Origin: Prevotella sp.
GTDB lineage: Bacteria; Bacteroidota; Bacteroidia; Bacteroidales; Bacteroidaceae
Reading direction: 5' to 3'
Assembly: GCA_017410365.1 (NCBI GenBank)
Contig: JAFQQY010000044.1
Location: forward strand, 1-47,069
DNA: 47,069 nt
In this document: positions 17,017 through 26,601 of the stretch, piece by piece
Layout of the letters: every line of letters starts with the position of its first letter
Position numbering within the stretch: the first letter of the stretch is position 1
Translations under genes and position numbers: made by a program
Notes under the pieces: generated by a model
What the model saw: only the letters and a program-made list of their open reading frames with translations
Told to the model about the DNA's origin: nothing
Databases searched by the model: none

Positions 17017-17039
17017 CTAATATTGAATAATATAGAAAT

Positions 17040-19331
17040 TTACTTAACCAACTTTTTCAGTTTGTCCACGTATGCATCAATAACAGCAACTGCAGTAATG
17101 TTTACAACGTCGCGCACGCTTGAACCAAAATCCGTAAAGTGGATTGCCTTGTTAAGACCCATCTGTATAGGACCGATTATTTCAACGTCTGCATCAAGCA
17201 TCTGTAGCATCTTGTATGAAGAGCGTGCCGATGTAAGGTTAGGGAATATGAGCGTATTGGCATCAAGTCCCTTTAGACGGTTGAACGGATACATCTCATC
17301 ACGCAAATCCCTGTCAAGTGCGAAACCTATCTGCATCTCACCTTCTATCGCCATTTCAGGACATGATTCCTGAAGTATTCTGACTGCATCGCGAACCTTC
17401 TGTGAACCAACGCTAGTATCAGAACCAAAGTTTGAGTGTGATATCATAGCTATGTTAGGTGTCTCGTTGAAGAATCGTACAGCCGTTGCACTCAGTTTGG
17501 CAATGTCAACCAACTCTTCAGCCTGTGGGTCCTGATTAATCAGAGTATCACCTACAAAGAGAGTACCCTTGGCAGAGTTGATGATGTGCATTGTTGCAAA
17601 ATGCTTATATTCAGGTTTTATTCCAATCACTTCATTTGCCACCTTAATGGTGTTAGAATACTTTGTATATAAACCTGTGATGAATGCATCAGCATCGCCC
17701 GTCTCAACCATCATCATTCCGAAATAGTTGCGCTCGAACATCTTATCGTTAGCTTCCTGGAATGTGTAGCCATCGCGCTGACGCTTCTGTGTGAGGATGT
17801 GCGCATATCTTTCACGACGCTCCTGCTCGCGTGGATGGCGAAGGTTTACAATCTCTATGCCATCGAGATTCAAGTCAAGACTCTTGGCAAGTTTCTCTAT
17901 TGTTTCGTCATTGCCCATCAATATCGGATGACAGATGCCTTCGGCCTTTGCCTGTACGGCAGCCTTGAGCATTGTAGGATGCACAGCTTCGGCAAACACC
18001 ACACGTTGAGGATGATTGCGCGCTGTATCATAGAGTTTCTGTGTGAGTTTTGTTTCCTGACCTAACAACTGGCGCAACTGGTTTTTATAAGCAGCCCAAT
18101 CGGTGATGTGCTTGCGGGCTACGCCACTGTCCATGGCTGCCTTTGCTACAGCTGCAGAAACTTCGGTAATGAGTCGTGGGTCTACTGGCTTTGGTATAAA
18201 ATAGTCGCGGCCAAAGGTAAGATTATTCACCTTATAGACATCGTTGACAACATCTGGCACTGGCTGCTTGGCAAGGTCTGCAATAGCATGAACGGCAGCA
18301 AGCTTCATCTCCTCGTTGATTGCTGTTGCATGAACATCAAGAGCACCACGGAATATGTAAGGGAAACCGATAACGTTGTTTATCTGGTTTGGATAGTCAG
18401 AACGTCCAGTAGACATAAGTACGTCTGGGCGACTGGCCATTGCATCCTCGTAACTGATTTCCGGCACAGGGTTGGCAAGTGCAAATACAATTGGATCTGC
18501 AGCCATTGAACGCACCATGTCTTGTGTCAACACATTGCCCTTAGAAAGTCCTACGAACACATCGGCATCTCTAACTGCCTCTTCCAGAGTATGAATATCA
18601 CGACGGTCTGTAGCAAAGAACTTCTTTTGCTCTGTAAGATTTGGGCGGTCGCTGGTAATGACGCCACGAGAATCAAGCATTACGATATTCTCACGCTGTG
18701 CACCAATTGCCATATAGAGCTTTGTACAGCTGATGGCAGCAGCACCGGCACCGTTGACAACGATTCTTACCTTCTTGATGTCTTTGCCATTTACCTCAAG
18801 GGCATTCTTAAGTCCTGCAGCAGATATGATGGCTGTACCATGCTGGTCATCGTGCATTACAGGAATATCGAGACTCTTCTTCAGTCGTTCCTCGATATAG
18901 AAACACTCTGGAGCTTTGATGTCCTCAAGATTGATACCGCCGAATGTAGGAGCAATCTTTTCTACTGCCTCGCAGAATTTCTCAGGATCTTTCTCGTCGA
19001 CCTCGATATCGAAAACGTCGATGCCTCCATATATCTTGAAAAGCAGTCCCTTACCTTCCATAACAGGCTTGCCTGATACGGCACCGATATCGCCAAGACC
19101 TAGAACAGCTGTACCGTTTGATATAACTGCCACAAGGTTGCCCTTGTCTGTATACTTGTATGCGTCGTCTGGATTCTGCTGAATCTCAAGGCAAGGATAT
19201 GCCACACCCGGAGAATATGCCAACGACAAGTCTGTCTGTGTGCGGTAGGCTTTTGTTGGTTTTACCTCAATCTTACCAGGACGTCCACTCTCATGATATT
19301 CGAGTGCCGCCTCCTTAGATATTTTTACCAT
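17040..19331 (-). CDS. maeB: NADP-dependent malic enzyme with phosphotransacetylase-like domain
   Basis: 763 aa. Residues 1 to about 420 are malic enzyme: SPGVAYPCLEI, GINLEDIKAPECF (132-144), MHDDQHGTAI (159-168) and the dinucleotide-binding NGAGAAAIS (193-201). Residues about 430-763 are a phosphate acetyl/butyryl-transferase-like domain (VFAEAVHPTMLKAAVQA ... TDFGSSVRDVVNITAVA). It converts malate to pyruvate with reduction of NADP; the C-terminal domain usually acts in allosteric control by acetyl-CoA. Length and order match the MaeB class. It stands alone between htrA and a divergent TetR gene. Confidence 0.95.
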   Translation of the reverse strand: MVKISKEAALEYHESGRPGKIEVKPTKAYRTQTDLSLAYSPGVAYPCLEIQQNPDDAYKYTDKGNLVAVISNGTAVLGLGDIGAVSGKPVMEGKGLLFKIYGGIDVFDIEVDEKDPEKFCEAVEKIAPTFGGINLEDIKAPECFYIEERLKKSLDIPVMHDDQHGTAIISAAGLKNALEVNGKDIKKVRIVVNGAGAAAISCTKLYMAIGAQRENIVMLDSRGVITSDRPNLTEQKKFFATDRRDIHTLEEAVRDADVFVGLSKGNVLTQDMVRSMAADPIVFALANPVPEISYEDAMASRPDVLMSTGRSDYPNQINNVIGFPYIFRGALDVHATAINEEMKLAAVHAIADLAKQPVPDVVNDVYKVNNLTFGRDYFIPKPVDPRLITEVSAAVAKAAMDSGVARKHITDWAAYKNQLRQLLGQETKLTQKLYDTARNHPQRVVFAEAVHPTMLKAAVQAKAEGICHPILMGNDETIEKLAKSLDLNLDGIEIVNLRHPREQERRERYAHILTQKRQRDGYTFQEANDKMFERNYFGMMMVETGDADAFITGLYTKYSNTIKVANEVIGIKPEYKHFATMHIINSAKGTLFVGDTLINQDPQAEELVDIAKLSATAVRFFNETPNIAMISHSNFGSDTSVGSQKVRDAVRILQESCPEMAIEGEMQIGFALDRDLRDEMYPFNRLKGLDANTLIFPNLTSARSSYKMLQMLDADVEIIGPIQMGLNKAIHFTDFGSSVRDVVNITAVAVIDAYVDKLKKLVK

Positions 19332-19394
19332 TTCGTTAAAGTTTTATGTTGTTATCTTAAATATTCTTTTTGCCTTAAAACTATTTTCAATCGG

Positions 19395-19402
19395 CAAAGT
19401 TA
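19395..19402 (-). promoter_or_regulatory. maeB -7 box
   Basis: Reads TAacTTTG on the minus strand, 64 nt before the maeB start. It faces away from the TetR promoter about 45 bp to the right, so the TetR-type regulator could affect both genes. Confidence 0.5.
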
Positions 19403-19424
19403 GTAAAAACTAATGAGAACTTGG

Positions 19425-19453
19425 TTGTTTTTTTAAATATTTTAGTATCTTTG
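19425..19453 (+). promoter_or_regulatory. Promoter of the TetR-family gene
   Basis: TTG at 19,425-19,427 and TAtcTTTG at 19,446-19,453 with an 18-nt spacer. Transcription should start near 19,460, so the in-frame start at 19,421 cannot be used and the ATG at 19,472 is chosen. Confidence 0.65.
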
Positions 19454-19471
19454 CGGAGTAATAGATTATTT

Positions 19472-20107
19472 ATGCAAGAAATAAAGAATTCTACGGCATA
19501 TAAGATTGCTCTTAAAGAAAAAATCCTTGAACATGCAATGACAATGTTCATCAATCATGGCATACGCGCCGTGAAGATGGATGACATTGCGAACGACTTA
19601 CAGATATCTAAGCGTACACTTTACGAATTGTACATCAACAAAGAGGAATTGCTGTACGAAGGAATAAAGGTGTCTATGACTAGGCGCGCTGAAGAATTGT
19701 CCAAGATGGTTAGTGGATTAGACAATGTTATGGATATTATTATAGAGGTGTTCAAACGTAAGGTTGACGAATTCAAGACCACGAATCCACAGTTCTACAC
19801 AGACTTAATAAGATATCCCAAGGTGCGTGAATATTTTACCAAGGACAAAGAGAAGGCGCGCATGCAGATGATGGAGTTTATGAAGCGTGGCATTGACGAA
19901 GGCTACTTCCGCCCAAATGTAAACTACGAGTTGTTGGGCAGGATACTCGAATCACAAAGCACGTTTGTCATGTCCGAACGCTTGTACCTTGTCTACTCCA
20001 TGCAAGACATTCTATACAATATGATATTCGTGTTTATCCGTGGCATTTGCACACAAAAGGGCTTGGAGGTGCTTGACGCATTTGCCAATAAATATAAAGA
20101 TTTATAG
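19472..20107 (+). CDS. TetR/AcrR family transcriptional regulator
   Basis: 211 aa from MQEIKNSTAYKIALKEKI. The N-terminal helix-turn-helix is clear (ILEHAMTMFINHGIRAVKMDDIANDLQISKRTLYELYINKEELLYEG, residues about 16-62). The rest is an all-helical ligand-binding domain. The ligand and targets are unknown; divergent maeB is the nearest candidate target besides itself. It ends at a strong bidirectional terminator. Confidence 0.88.
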   Translation: MQEIKNSTAYKIALKEKILEHAMTMFINHGIRAVKMDDIANDLQISKRTLYELYINKEELLYEGIKVSMTRRAEELSKMVSGLDNVMDIIIEVFKRKVDEFKTTNPQFYTDLIRYPKVREYFTKDKEKARMQMMEFMKRGIDEGYFRPNVNYELLGRILESQSTFVMSERLYLVYSMQDILYNMIFVFIRGICTQKGLEVLDAFANKYKDL

Positions 20108-20111
20108 CAAC

Positions 20112-20141
20112 AAAAAGAGTGAAGCAAACTTCACTCTTTTT
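20112..20141. terminator. Bidirectional terminator
   Basis: aaaaagagtgaag (20,112-20,124) and cttcactcttttt (20,129-20,141) form a perfect 13-bp stem with a 4-nt loop. It lies between the convergent TetR-type (+) and DUF4301 (-) genes. Confidence 0.9.
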
Positions 20142-20172
20142 GTTTATCAGTTTTGTTTGACATTCAAAGTGT

Positions 20173-21690
20173 CTATTGATGCTGCTCACGTAGCAAATCA
20201 TTAACAGTTTTAACTGGGTTGAAAGTTGTCAGAGGCACTTCAACGAATACTGTATTCCAGTCGCTCATCGCACCATTCCAAAGACCAGGCAATTCCAATG
20301 CCTTCAGTTCACGGCCGCTCTTGCTCTTGCTGCTTATGAAGCCTGTTGTCTTGTCAACGAATTCTGGCAAACAGAACGGATTGCCTTTATAATCGCGCAC
20401 AGCACATACAAGATCTACAGGATTGAAGTGTGTACCTTCCTTGAACATCTTCATATATTCTTCGTTGGCAGTATCAATCTGTGAACTTTCAAGAATCTGC
20501 AGACTAACTGTGCCATCCTGATTATATGTCAGGAATGGACCGCCACCTGGTTCACCGACATTCTTTACAACACCGCAAATGCGCATCGGACGATTAAGTT
20601 TCTTCTTCAGATAAATGACAAGTTCTGCATCTTCAAGATGCTTGATGTCGTACTTTCTGCAACATAGGTCTTGCTGTACGAAACGTATTATTTCCTCTAG
20701 TTGCTCGTGGCTATAGTTGCCTGTTTCCAAGAGTTTTAGATAATCGAATGCCTTGCTTTGCAAGTCAACCAACATACCTGCCAGCACCTGCTTGTATTCT
20801 ACGGTATCGCTCTTCAGATGGTCTGGCACCACATTGTCAATGTTCTTTATGAAAATGATATCTGCATCTATCTCGTTAAGATTCTCAATCAGAGCGCCAT
20901 GGCCTCCTGGGCGGAACAGTAGCGAACCGTCATCGTTGCGGAATGGCGTATTGTCGGCATTAGCCGCAATTGTGTCTGTTGATGGCTTTTGTTCTGAGAA
21001 AGTTATGTCGAAGGTTATTCCATATTTCTTGGCATAGATATCTGACTTTTCTGCCACGCGTTGCTTGAACATCTCCATGTGTTCATGGCTTACCGTAAAG
21101 TGAACTCTAGCCTTGCCGTTACTTGCTGCATAGAGCGCACCTTCCACGAGATGTTCTTCCATAGGTGTGCGCGCTCCTTCATCGTAGCTGTGGAACAAGA
21201 GCATTCCCTTTGGCAGTTGTCCGTAGTTCATGCCATCGGCTGAGAGCATGGCTTTTGCAATAAGCTTGTAGCCACCTTCCTCTGCAAGTATGTCTATAGT
21301 CTTGCCATAGAGCTGCTTGCAAGTGTCGTTGAGGATATCATAAAAAGCAAACTTCTCAATGCTTTCGAAATATTTCTTTTCAAAGGCTGTAGTTGGCACA
21401 TCATAGTCGGCATCGGCAAAGGCAAACATGTCCTTGAACATTCTACTTGCGGCTCCGCTGGCTGGAACGAACTTCACAATCTGGTGGCCAGATGCCTTAT
21501 AGCTCTCCCACAGGTTGCAATAGTACTTACGCTCTTCGTCATTTGGTGCCACAATACCCTTGCCTACGGCTGCAGCGGCTTCTAGTTTCAAGAAAGGGAA
21601 ACCGGTCTTAAACTGGTTAAGCTGAACTTGTATCTGTTCTTCGCTGATACCTTTCTCCTTAATCTGTTTTAGGTCTTGCTCGTTCATCAT
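20173..21690 (-). CDS. DUF4301 family protein, possible nucleotidyltransferase relative
   Basis: 505 aa. It matches the Bacteroidota DUF4301 family (N-terminus MNEQDLKQIKEKGISEEQIQ; core FVPASGAASRMFKDMFAF; central FRPGGHGALIENLNEIDADIIFIKNIDNVVPDHLKS). The segment VPASGAASRM resembles the glycine-rich nucleotide-binding loop of sugar-nucleotide pyrophosphorylases, and NIDNV resembles their metal-binding region, so a UTP-sugar-type uridylyltransferase activity is plausible but unproven. It is a single-gene unit with its own promoter. Confidence 0.82.
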   Translation of the reverse strand: MMNEQDLKQIKEKGISEEQIQVQLNQFKTGFPFLKLEAAAAVGKGIVAPNDEERKYYCNLWESYKASGHQIVKFVPASGAASRMFKDMFAFADADYDVPTTAFEKKYFESIEKFAFYDILNDTCKQLYGKTIDILAEEGGYKLIAKAMLSADGMNYGQLPKGMLLFHSYDEGARTPMEEHLVEGALYAASNGKARVHFTVSHEHMEMFKQRVAEKSDIYAKKYGITFDITFSEQKPSTDTIAANADNTPFRNDDGSLLFRPGGHGALIENLNEIDADIIFIKNIDNVVPDHLKSDTVEYKQVLAGMLVDLQSKAFDYLKLLETGNYSHEQLEEIIRFVQQDLCCRKYDIKHLEDAELVIYLKKKLNRPMRICGVVKNVGEPGGGPFLTYNQDGTVSLQILESSQIDTANEEYMKMFKEGTHFNPVDLVCAVRDYKGNPFCLPEFVDKTTGFISSKSKSGRELKALELPGLWNGAMSDWNTVFVEVPLTTFNPVKTVNDLLREQHQ

Positions 21691-21726
21691 TTCTTATATG
21701 AAATTAATAATTTGTAAAATGTTCAA

Positions 21727-21755
21727 CAAAAATAATAACTTTTTCTTTAAAACAA
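21727..21755 (-). promoter_or_regulatory. Promoter of the DUF4301 gene
   Basis: On the minus strand TTG at 21,755-21,753 and TAttTTTG at 21,734-21,727 with an 18-nt spacer, about 37 nt before the start codon. Confidence 0.6.
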
Positions 21756-21776
21756 GATTAAATCCGATGTTTTTTG

Positions 21777-21784
21777 TAATTTTG
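21777..21784 (+). promoter_or_regulatory. -7 box of the relA/spoT-family gene
   Basis: TAatTTTG, 70 nt upstream of the ATG at 21,855. It indicates that the transcript begins near 21,790 and that the protein really starts without the missing N-terminal HD segment. No clear -33 element. Confidence 0.55.
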
Positions 21785-21854
21785 CATTGAAAACTATTCC
21801 AAGAGTACTGTAGACAAAGTATTATTTCTTGTCATTCATATAAATAATTGACTT

Positions 21855-23870
21855 ATGATTGAGCAGATAATAAGAGAAGAAATCGGTCTTGGCGAGGACT
21901 CTATAACAGCCATTCGCTTGCGCAAGGATTTTGAAGATGGCAATATTTCCATCGAAGAGGTGCGTGAAAAATATGGAGAGTCCGTTGCTCGCATTCTTCA
22001 CGGACTAAAAAGAATAAGTGAATTATACAGCAAGAACCCTGTTGTTGAAAGTGAGAACTTCAGAAACCTGCTTCTCTCTTTTGCAGAAGACATGCGCGTC
22101 ATTCTGATAATGATAGCAGACAGGGTGGCCATGATGCGACAGATTGATGGCAAGCCGTCGTCGATAAAGGAGGTCGAAGAGGCGGCATATCTATATGCTC
22201 CATTGGCACATAAGCTTGGACTCTATAAACTGAAGAGCGAACTGGAAGATTTGTCTCTGAAATATCTTGAGCACGATGCCTACTATCATATAAAGGAAAA
22301 GCTGAACGCAACGAAGAAGGCGCGCGACCTGTATATAGAAAACTTCATAACACCTGTAAGCGAGAAACTTTCGCAAGCCGGCTTGAAGTTCCATATCAAG
22401 GGGCGCACCAAGAGCATTCATAGCATCTGGCAGAAGATGAAGAAGCAGAAGTGTGCCTTCGAAGGCATCTATGACCTATTTGCAATACGCATAATAATCG
22501 ACGCACCTCTCGACAAAGAGAAAATGCAGTGCTGGCAGGCCTACTCTATCGTTACAGACATGTATCAGCCTAATCCCAAGCGACTGCGCGACTGGCTAAG
22601 CGTGCCGAAGTCAAACGGATATGAGAGTCTTCACATCACGGTTCTTGGACCAGAACAGAAGTGGGTCGAAGTACAGATTCGTACTGAAAGGATGGACGAG
22701 ATAGCCGAGAAAGGCGTGGCTGCGCATTGGCGATATAAAGGCATTAAGAGCGAGAACTCGCTTGACGAATGGCTAAACAGCATACGCGCCATACTTGAGT
22801 CAACGGATGGCATGCAGGCTATGGACCAGTTTAAAATGGATTTGTACGAAGACGAGGTGTATGTCTTCACGCCAAAGGGCGACCTGCTGAAATTTCCTAA
22901 GGGTGCCACCGTGCTGGACTTCGCCTATCACATACATTCAAAGATTGGAAACAGCTGTACCGGAGCCAAGATAAACAACAAGGCCGTATCTATACGTGAG
23001 AAACTGAACAGCGGCGACCAGGTTGAGATTATGACATCTGCCAGCCAAAAGCCTAAGCGCGACTGGCTAAACATCGTATTCACATCAAGGGCAAAGTCAA
23101 AGATACGTCTTGCCTTGAAGGAAACTCAGGTTAAGGACGGACTATATGCCAAAGAAATGCTTAGTCGTAAGTTCAAGAATAGAAAGATAGAACTTGAGGA
23201 ATCGCTGCTGGCTCGTCTGATACCAAAGTTGGGATATAAGGAAGTGAGCGACTTCTACAAGCATATCGTCGACGGTGTGCTTGATGTCAATACCGTAATC
23301 GAACGCTATATTGAACTGAAAAACCGCGAACAGAATCCCAACAGCGACGTACCAGTACGCAGTGCCGGTGAATATGAGTTCAACCCTCAACTTGCAGTTG
23401 GCGGACAAAAAAATTATAATAGCGACGACGTATTGGTAATAGACCGCAACCTTAAAGGTCTCGACTATCAGTTGGCGCATTGCTGCCGCCCAATCTATGG
23501 CGACGAAGTGTTCGGTTTTGTTACCGTGAGCGGAGGTATACGCATTCATCGTGAAGACTGTCCTAATGCACCAGAACTACGCAAGCGTTTTGGCTACAGA
23601 ATAGTAAAAGCGCGTTGGAGCGGCAAAGGTTCTTCGCAATATTCAATAACCCTAAGAGTGGTTGGCAACGACGACTTAGGTATTGTAAACAACCTGACTA
23701 GCATTATCTCCAAGGACGAGCGTCTAGTGCTGCGCAGCATTTCTATCGACAGCAACGACGGTCTTTTCAGTGGCAATCTTGTAGTAATGCTCGACGACAC
23801 ATCGAGACTAGAAACACTTATCCGCAAGCTAAGAAACGTAAAAGGCGTAAAGGCTGTTGAAAGAATTTAG
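21855..23870 (+). CDS. RelA/SpoT family (p)ppGpp synthetase with truncated HD domain
   Basis: 671 aa, shorter than the usual 730-760 aa. The hydrolase (HD) domain is cut: only about 20 residues precede the place where bifunctional enzymes have the HD motif with VEDT, and here it reads AIRLRKDFEDGN (residues 19-30). The later HD helix EDMRVILIMIADR (79-90) remains. The synthetase domain is intact (GRTKSIHSIWQKMKK; RLRD at 243-246; PKSNGYESLHITV; VQIRTERMDEIAEKGVAAHW). TGS (about 340-400) and C-terminal ACT (about 600-671) domains follow. It probably makes but does not hydrolyse (p)ppGpp. RLRD resembles the RxKD rather than the ExDD class. Confidence 0.9.
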   Translation: MIEQIIREEIGLGEDSITAIRLRKDFEDGNISIEEVREKYGESVARILHGLKRISELYSKNPVVESENFRNLLLSFAEDMRVILIMIADRVAMMRQIDGKPSSIKEVEEAAYLYAPLAHKLGLYKLKSELEDLSLKYLEHDAYYHIKEKLNATKKARDLYIENFITPVSEKLSQAGLKFHIKGRTKSIHSIWQKMKKQKCAFEGIYDLFAIRIIIDAPLDKEKMQCWQAYSIVTDMYQPNPKRLRDWLSVPKSNGYESLHITVLGPEQKWVEVQIRTERMDEIAEKGVAAHWRYKGIKSENSLDEWLNSIRAILESTDGMQAMDQFKMDLYEDEVYVFTPKGDLLKFPKGATVLDFAYHIHSKIGNSCTGAKINNKAVSIREKLNSGDQVEIMTSASQKPKRDWLNIVFTSRAKSKIRLALKETQVKDGLYAKEMLSRKFKNRKIELEESLLARLIPKLGYKEVSDFYKHIVDGVLDVNTVIERYIELKNREQNPNSDVPVRSAGEYEFNPQLAVGGQKNYNSDDVLVIDRNLKGLDYQLAHCCRPIYGDEVFGFVTVSGGIRIHREDCPNAPELRKRFGYRIVKARWSGKGSSQYSITLRVVGNDDLGIVNNLTSIISKDERLVLRSISIDSNDGLFSGNLVVMLDDTSRLETLIRKLRNVKGVKAVERI

Positions 23871-23881
23871 AAACTATACAT

Positions 23882-23970
23882 TAAATCTGCCCAATTAGCA
23901 TACCTAAAAGGGCATAATAGCACATCTAAAACGCCCTAATAGCATATCTAAAACGCCCTTTTAGACTTCT
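23882..23970. repeat. Tandem ~22-nt repeats, four units
   Basis: Units at 23,882-23,903 (degenerate), 23,904-23,925, 23,926-23,947 and 23,948-23,970 share the form ctaaaacgccctaatagcat. The last continues into ttttagacttctgaga. The same words in inverse and direct order occur at 43,611-43,660. The array lies in the 3' region of the relA/spoT-family gene, before the shared terminator. The remaining ~40 nt hold nothing recognisable. Confidence 0.7.
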
Positions 23971-24018
23971 GAGAGACCTTGTTTGTTCCTCTAATATATA
24001 AAATAAGGTATAAAAAAA

Positions 24019-24044
24019 GCTCCACTTGCATAAACAGGTGGAGC
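24019..24044. terminator. Bidirectional terminator
   Basis: gctccac (24,019-24,025) pairs with gtggagc (24,038-24,044); seven A precede it and T-rich sequence follows. It serves the relA/spoT-family gene (+) and the C69 peptidase gene (-). Confidence 0.75.
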
Positions 24045-24069
24045 ATCTATTTTGTATACAAACAGAATA

Positions 24070-25710
24070 TCACTCTTCAGGAACAGCGAACTTATCGCCT
24101 GTTTCCTTTATTAGCTTGCGGGCGTATTTCTCCGGAAAACCGGGACGCTCGACATTTGCACCATAGCCGTATTCTGTTTTTAGGAACTTACCGTCCTTTT
24201 CCGGTTTTACAGCCATATCATTGTACTTGACAATGAGATAGTAAGCCAGCTTGCGCCAACGGTCAATCATTTGCTGTGCCTTTGCATTGCTATAGTCATT
24301 AAGCATCTTCTGAGCCATGGCTGTGTCGCGCTTACATAACATCAGAGCCTGTTGCTCCAGTGGCTGCTGGGCTGCATGGTAAGAAAGTTCCAATGAATCA
24401 CGGACAGACTCAAGGCTTGGGAACATCACGTTGTAGCGTGGATAGACCATATTGCTTACCCAGTTGCAAACCCAGAAAGCGTTGTCCATAGAGAAATTCA
24501 AGTCGTCGGCTCCTGGAGTATTGTAGCACAACGGTTGAGTTGTATTGCAGCAGTAGATAGGCGTGAATGGCACCATATTGGCATCGTCATTAGCAAACCA
24601 AAGTACACCACCTACCTGACGTGGAAGCCAAGCACGCATCTGAGAAACCCATACAAAGGCCGACTGCTGTGTGCTTACAGGACGCTCGTTGAAATAGTTC
24701 TTGCCATCAACCTTGTATGACAATGGTGTAGGACGATATGGCATATCCCAGATACCACCACCCATGTCATTGTCGAGAGCAAACGGAGTGCCTTCGTAGT
24801 GGTCGCGCATAGCCATCTTTACATCACGAAGAGACAGCTGTCTATTTGGTACAACCCAAAGAGGCATTGACTCAGCATCCTTTACCTTACCTTCTACGAA
24901 TGGGATGTACTTATCCATTCCGTCGCAGAAGCGGTTGAAGAATGTCCATACGCGTGCTTCGCAATAACGGCGACCACCGAAGTCTGGTGCGGCATAGGTG
25001 TCACGGAAACTGAAATCAGCATCCTTACCATCATACCATCCCATCTTCTTCGCATACTTCACCACATTCTTTGAACACATCACATTGTTCTTGTCTTTCT
25101 GATTGAATGTGGTTATACGACTTTGATTAGCATGAGCACAGATAGCATCGTCTGGAATGCGAAGGGCAACCCACACAACCTGCTTACTGCCAGCACCACA
25201 ACCCATCATCTCCATTATCCATGCCTCATTAGGGTCGCAAATAGAGAAAGTCTCGCCTTCGCTATTATAACCGTATGTCTCGGCCAATGTGGTCATAACT
25301 CGGATAGCCTCACGAGCAGTCTTGGCTCTTTGAAGTCCCAAATCCATCAGTGAGGTATAGTCGAGCATACCTGTTGTATCTACCATTTCGTGGCGTCCGC
25401 CAAAGGTTGTCTCACCTATAGTAACCTGATACTCATTAATATTGCCTATCACATTGTATGTCTCTTCCGCTTCTGGAATATCGCCCCAATACTTGTTTGT
25501 GTCGCGGTCTACAATCTTACGCATTGTTCCCTTAGGATGCTTGGCTGCAGGAAAATGAGTAAGGTTCAGAAACATGCCATAGGAATCGGCACTATAGGTA
25601 CACATTACAGAACCGTCGATACTGGCCTTCTTGCCTACGATGAAGTTGGTACAGGCAGATGCGTAAGCCGAAAGCAACAGCATTGCCAATAATATAGTTT
25701 GTTTCTTCAT
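24070..25710 (-). CDS. C69 family dipeptidase
   Basis: 546 aa. A signal peptide (residues 1-19, ending SAYASA) is followed directly by Cys20 (CTNFIVGKKASIDGS), the N-terminal nucleophile exposed by processing in peptidase family C69 (PepD-like Ntn-hydrolases). Further family motifs are ETTFGGR and ICDPNEAWIMEMMG. It should hydrolyse dipeptides in the periplasm. The ATG lies 2 nt after the nadC stop, so it is the last gene of the cstA operon. Its partnership with CstA, a peptide or pyruvate permease, suggests peptide use. Confidence 0.92.
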   Translation of the reverse strand: MKKQTILLAMLLLSAYASACTNFIVGKKASIDGSVMCTYSADSYGMFLNLTHFPAAKHPKGTMRKIVDRDTNKYWGDIPEAEETYNVIGNINEYQVTIGETTFGGRHEMVDTTGMLDYTSLMDLGLQRAKTAREAIRVMTTLAETYGYNSEGETFSICDPNEAWIMEMMGCGAGSKQVVWVALRIPDDAICAHANQSRITTFNQKDKNNVMCSKNVVKYAKKMGWYDGKDADFSFRDTYAAPDFGGRRYCEARVWTFFNRFCDGMDKYIPFVEGKVKDAESMPLWVVPNRQLSLRDVKMAMRDHYEGTPFALDNDMGGGIWDMPYRPTPLSYKVDGKNYFNERPVSTQQSAFVWVSQMRAWLPRQVGGVLWFANDDANMVPFTPIYCCNTTQPLCYNTPGADDLNFSMDNAFWVCNWVSNMVYPRYNVMFPSLESVRDSLELSYHAAQQPLEQQALMLCKRDTAMAQKMLNDYSNAKAQQMIDRWRKLAYYLIVKYNDMAVKPEKDGKFLKTEYGYGANVERPGFPEKYARKLIKETGDKFAVPEE

Positions 25711-25712
25711 AA

Positions 25713-26564
25713 TCAGTTGACAGCCTTAAAACTCATATCCAATCCCTTAACAGAATGCGTAAGAGCACCTACTGAAATGAAGTCGACGCCACATTCTGCA
25801 TAGTCGCGAAGAGTATCGAACGTGATACCGCCACTCGACTCCACCTCATATCTGCCTGCAACGATATCTACAGCCTTCTTGGTGTTTTCTACAGAGAAAT
25901 TGTCAAGCATGATGCGATTGATGCCACCGCAGTCGATAGCCTGCTGGAGTTCGTCGAAATTGCGCACCTCTATCTCTATCTTCAAATCCAAGTTCTTAGC
26001 CTTGAGATATTCATGACAGCGGTTTATGGCATTGGCTATGCCGCCGGAAAAGTCGACATGGTTGTCCTTAAGCAGTATCATATCGAAAAGACCGATGCGA
26101 TGGTTACAGCCACCACCAATCTTTACCGCCTGCTTCTCAAGCATTCGCATGCCTGGTGTTGTCTTTCGGGTATCGAGCACGCGTGTCTTTGTTCCTTCCA
26201 GACGCTCTACATACTTATTTGTCATAGTTGCAATACCGCTCATGCGCTGCATGATGTTCAGCATCAAGCGCTCTGTCTGCAATAGTGAACGTACCTTGCC
26301 CGTAACTATCATTGCCACATCGCCCTTCTTTACCTTGGCACCATCGTTGATGAGCACCTCTATCTGCATGGTAGGGTCGAAACGGTGGAACACTTTCTTG
26401 GCTACTTCTATACCTGCAAGTATTCCGTCTTCCTTTATCAACAACTGCGACTTGCCCATAGCATCTTCTGGTATGCAACAAAGAGTGGTATGGTCGCCAT
26501 CACCTATATCCTCAGCAAAAGAGAGGTCGATGAGTCTCTCGTCTAATTCTTCTACGCTTAACAT
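25713..26564 (-). CDS. nadC: Nicotinate-nucleotide pyrophosphorylase (carboxylating)
   Basis: 283 aa, normal length. It converts quinolinate and PRPP to nicotinate mononucleotide, CO2 and PPi in de novo NAD synthesis. Family motifs are present: EDIGDGDHTT, the RKTTPGMRMLEKQAVKIGGGCNHRIGL region with the catalytic basic residues, LLKDNH, EIEVRNFDE, MLDNFS and ESSGGIT. It lies third in the cstA operon, 37 nt after the beta-barrel gene. nadA and nadB are not in this window. Confidence 0.96.
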   Translation of the reverse strand: MLSVEELDERLIDLSFAEDIGDGDHTTLCCIPEDAMGKSQLLIKEDGILAGIEVAKKVFHRFDPTMQIEVLINDGAKVKKGDVAMIVTGKVRSLLQTERLMLNIMQRMSGIATMTNKYVERLEGTKTRVLDTRKTTPGMRMLEKQAVKIGGGCNHRIGLFDMILLKDNHVDFSGGIANAINRCHEYLKAKNLDLKIEIEVRNFDELQQAIDCGGINRIMLDNFSVENTKKAVDIVAGRYEVESSGGITFDTLRDYAECGVDFISVGALTHSVKGLDMSFKAVN

Positions 26565-26601
26565 ATTGATTTTTATATTTACGATTACTATTTAATTGCA
26601 A

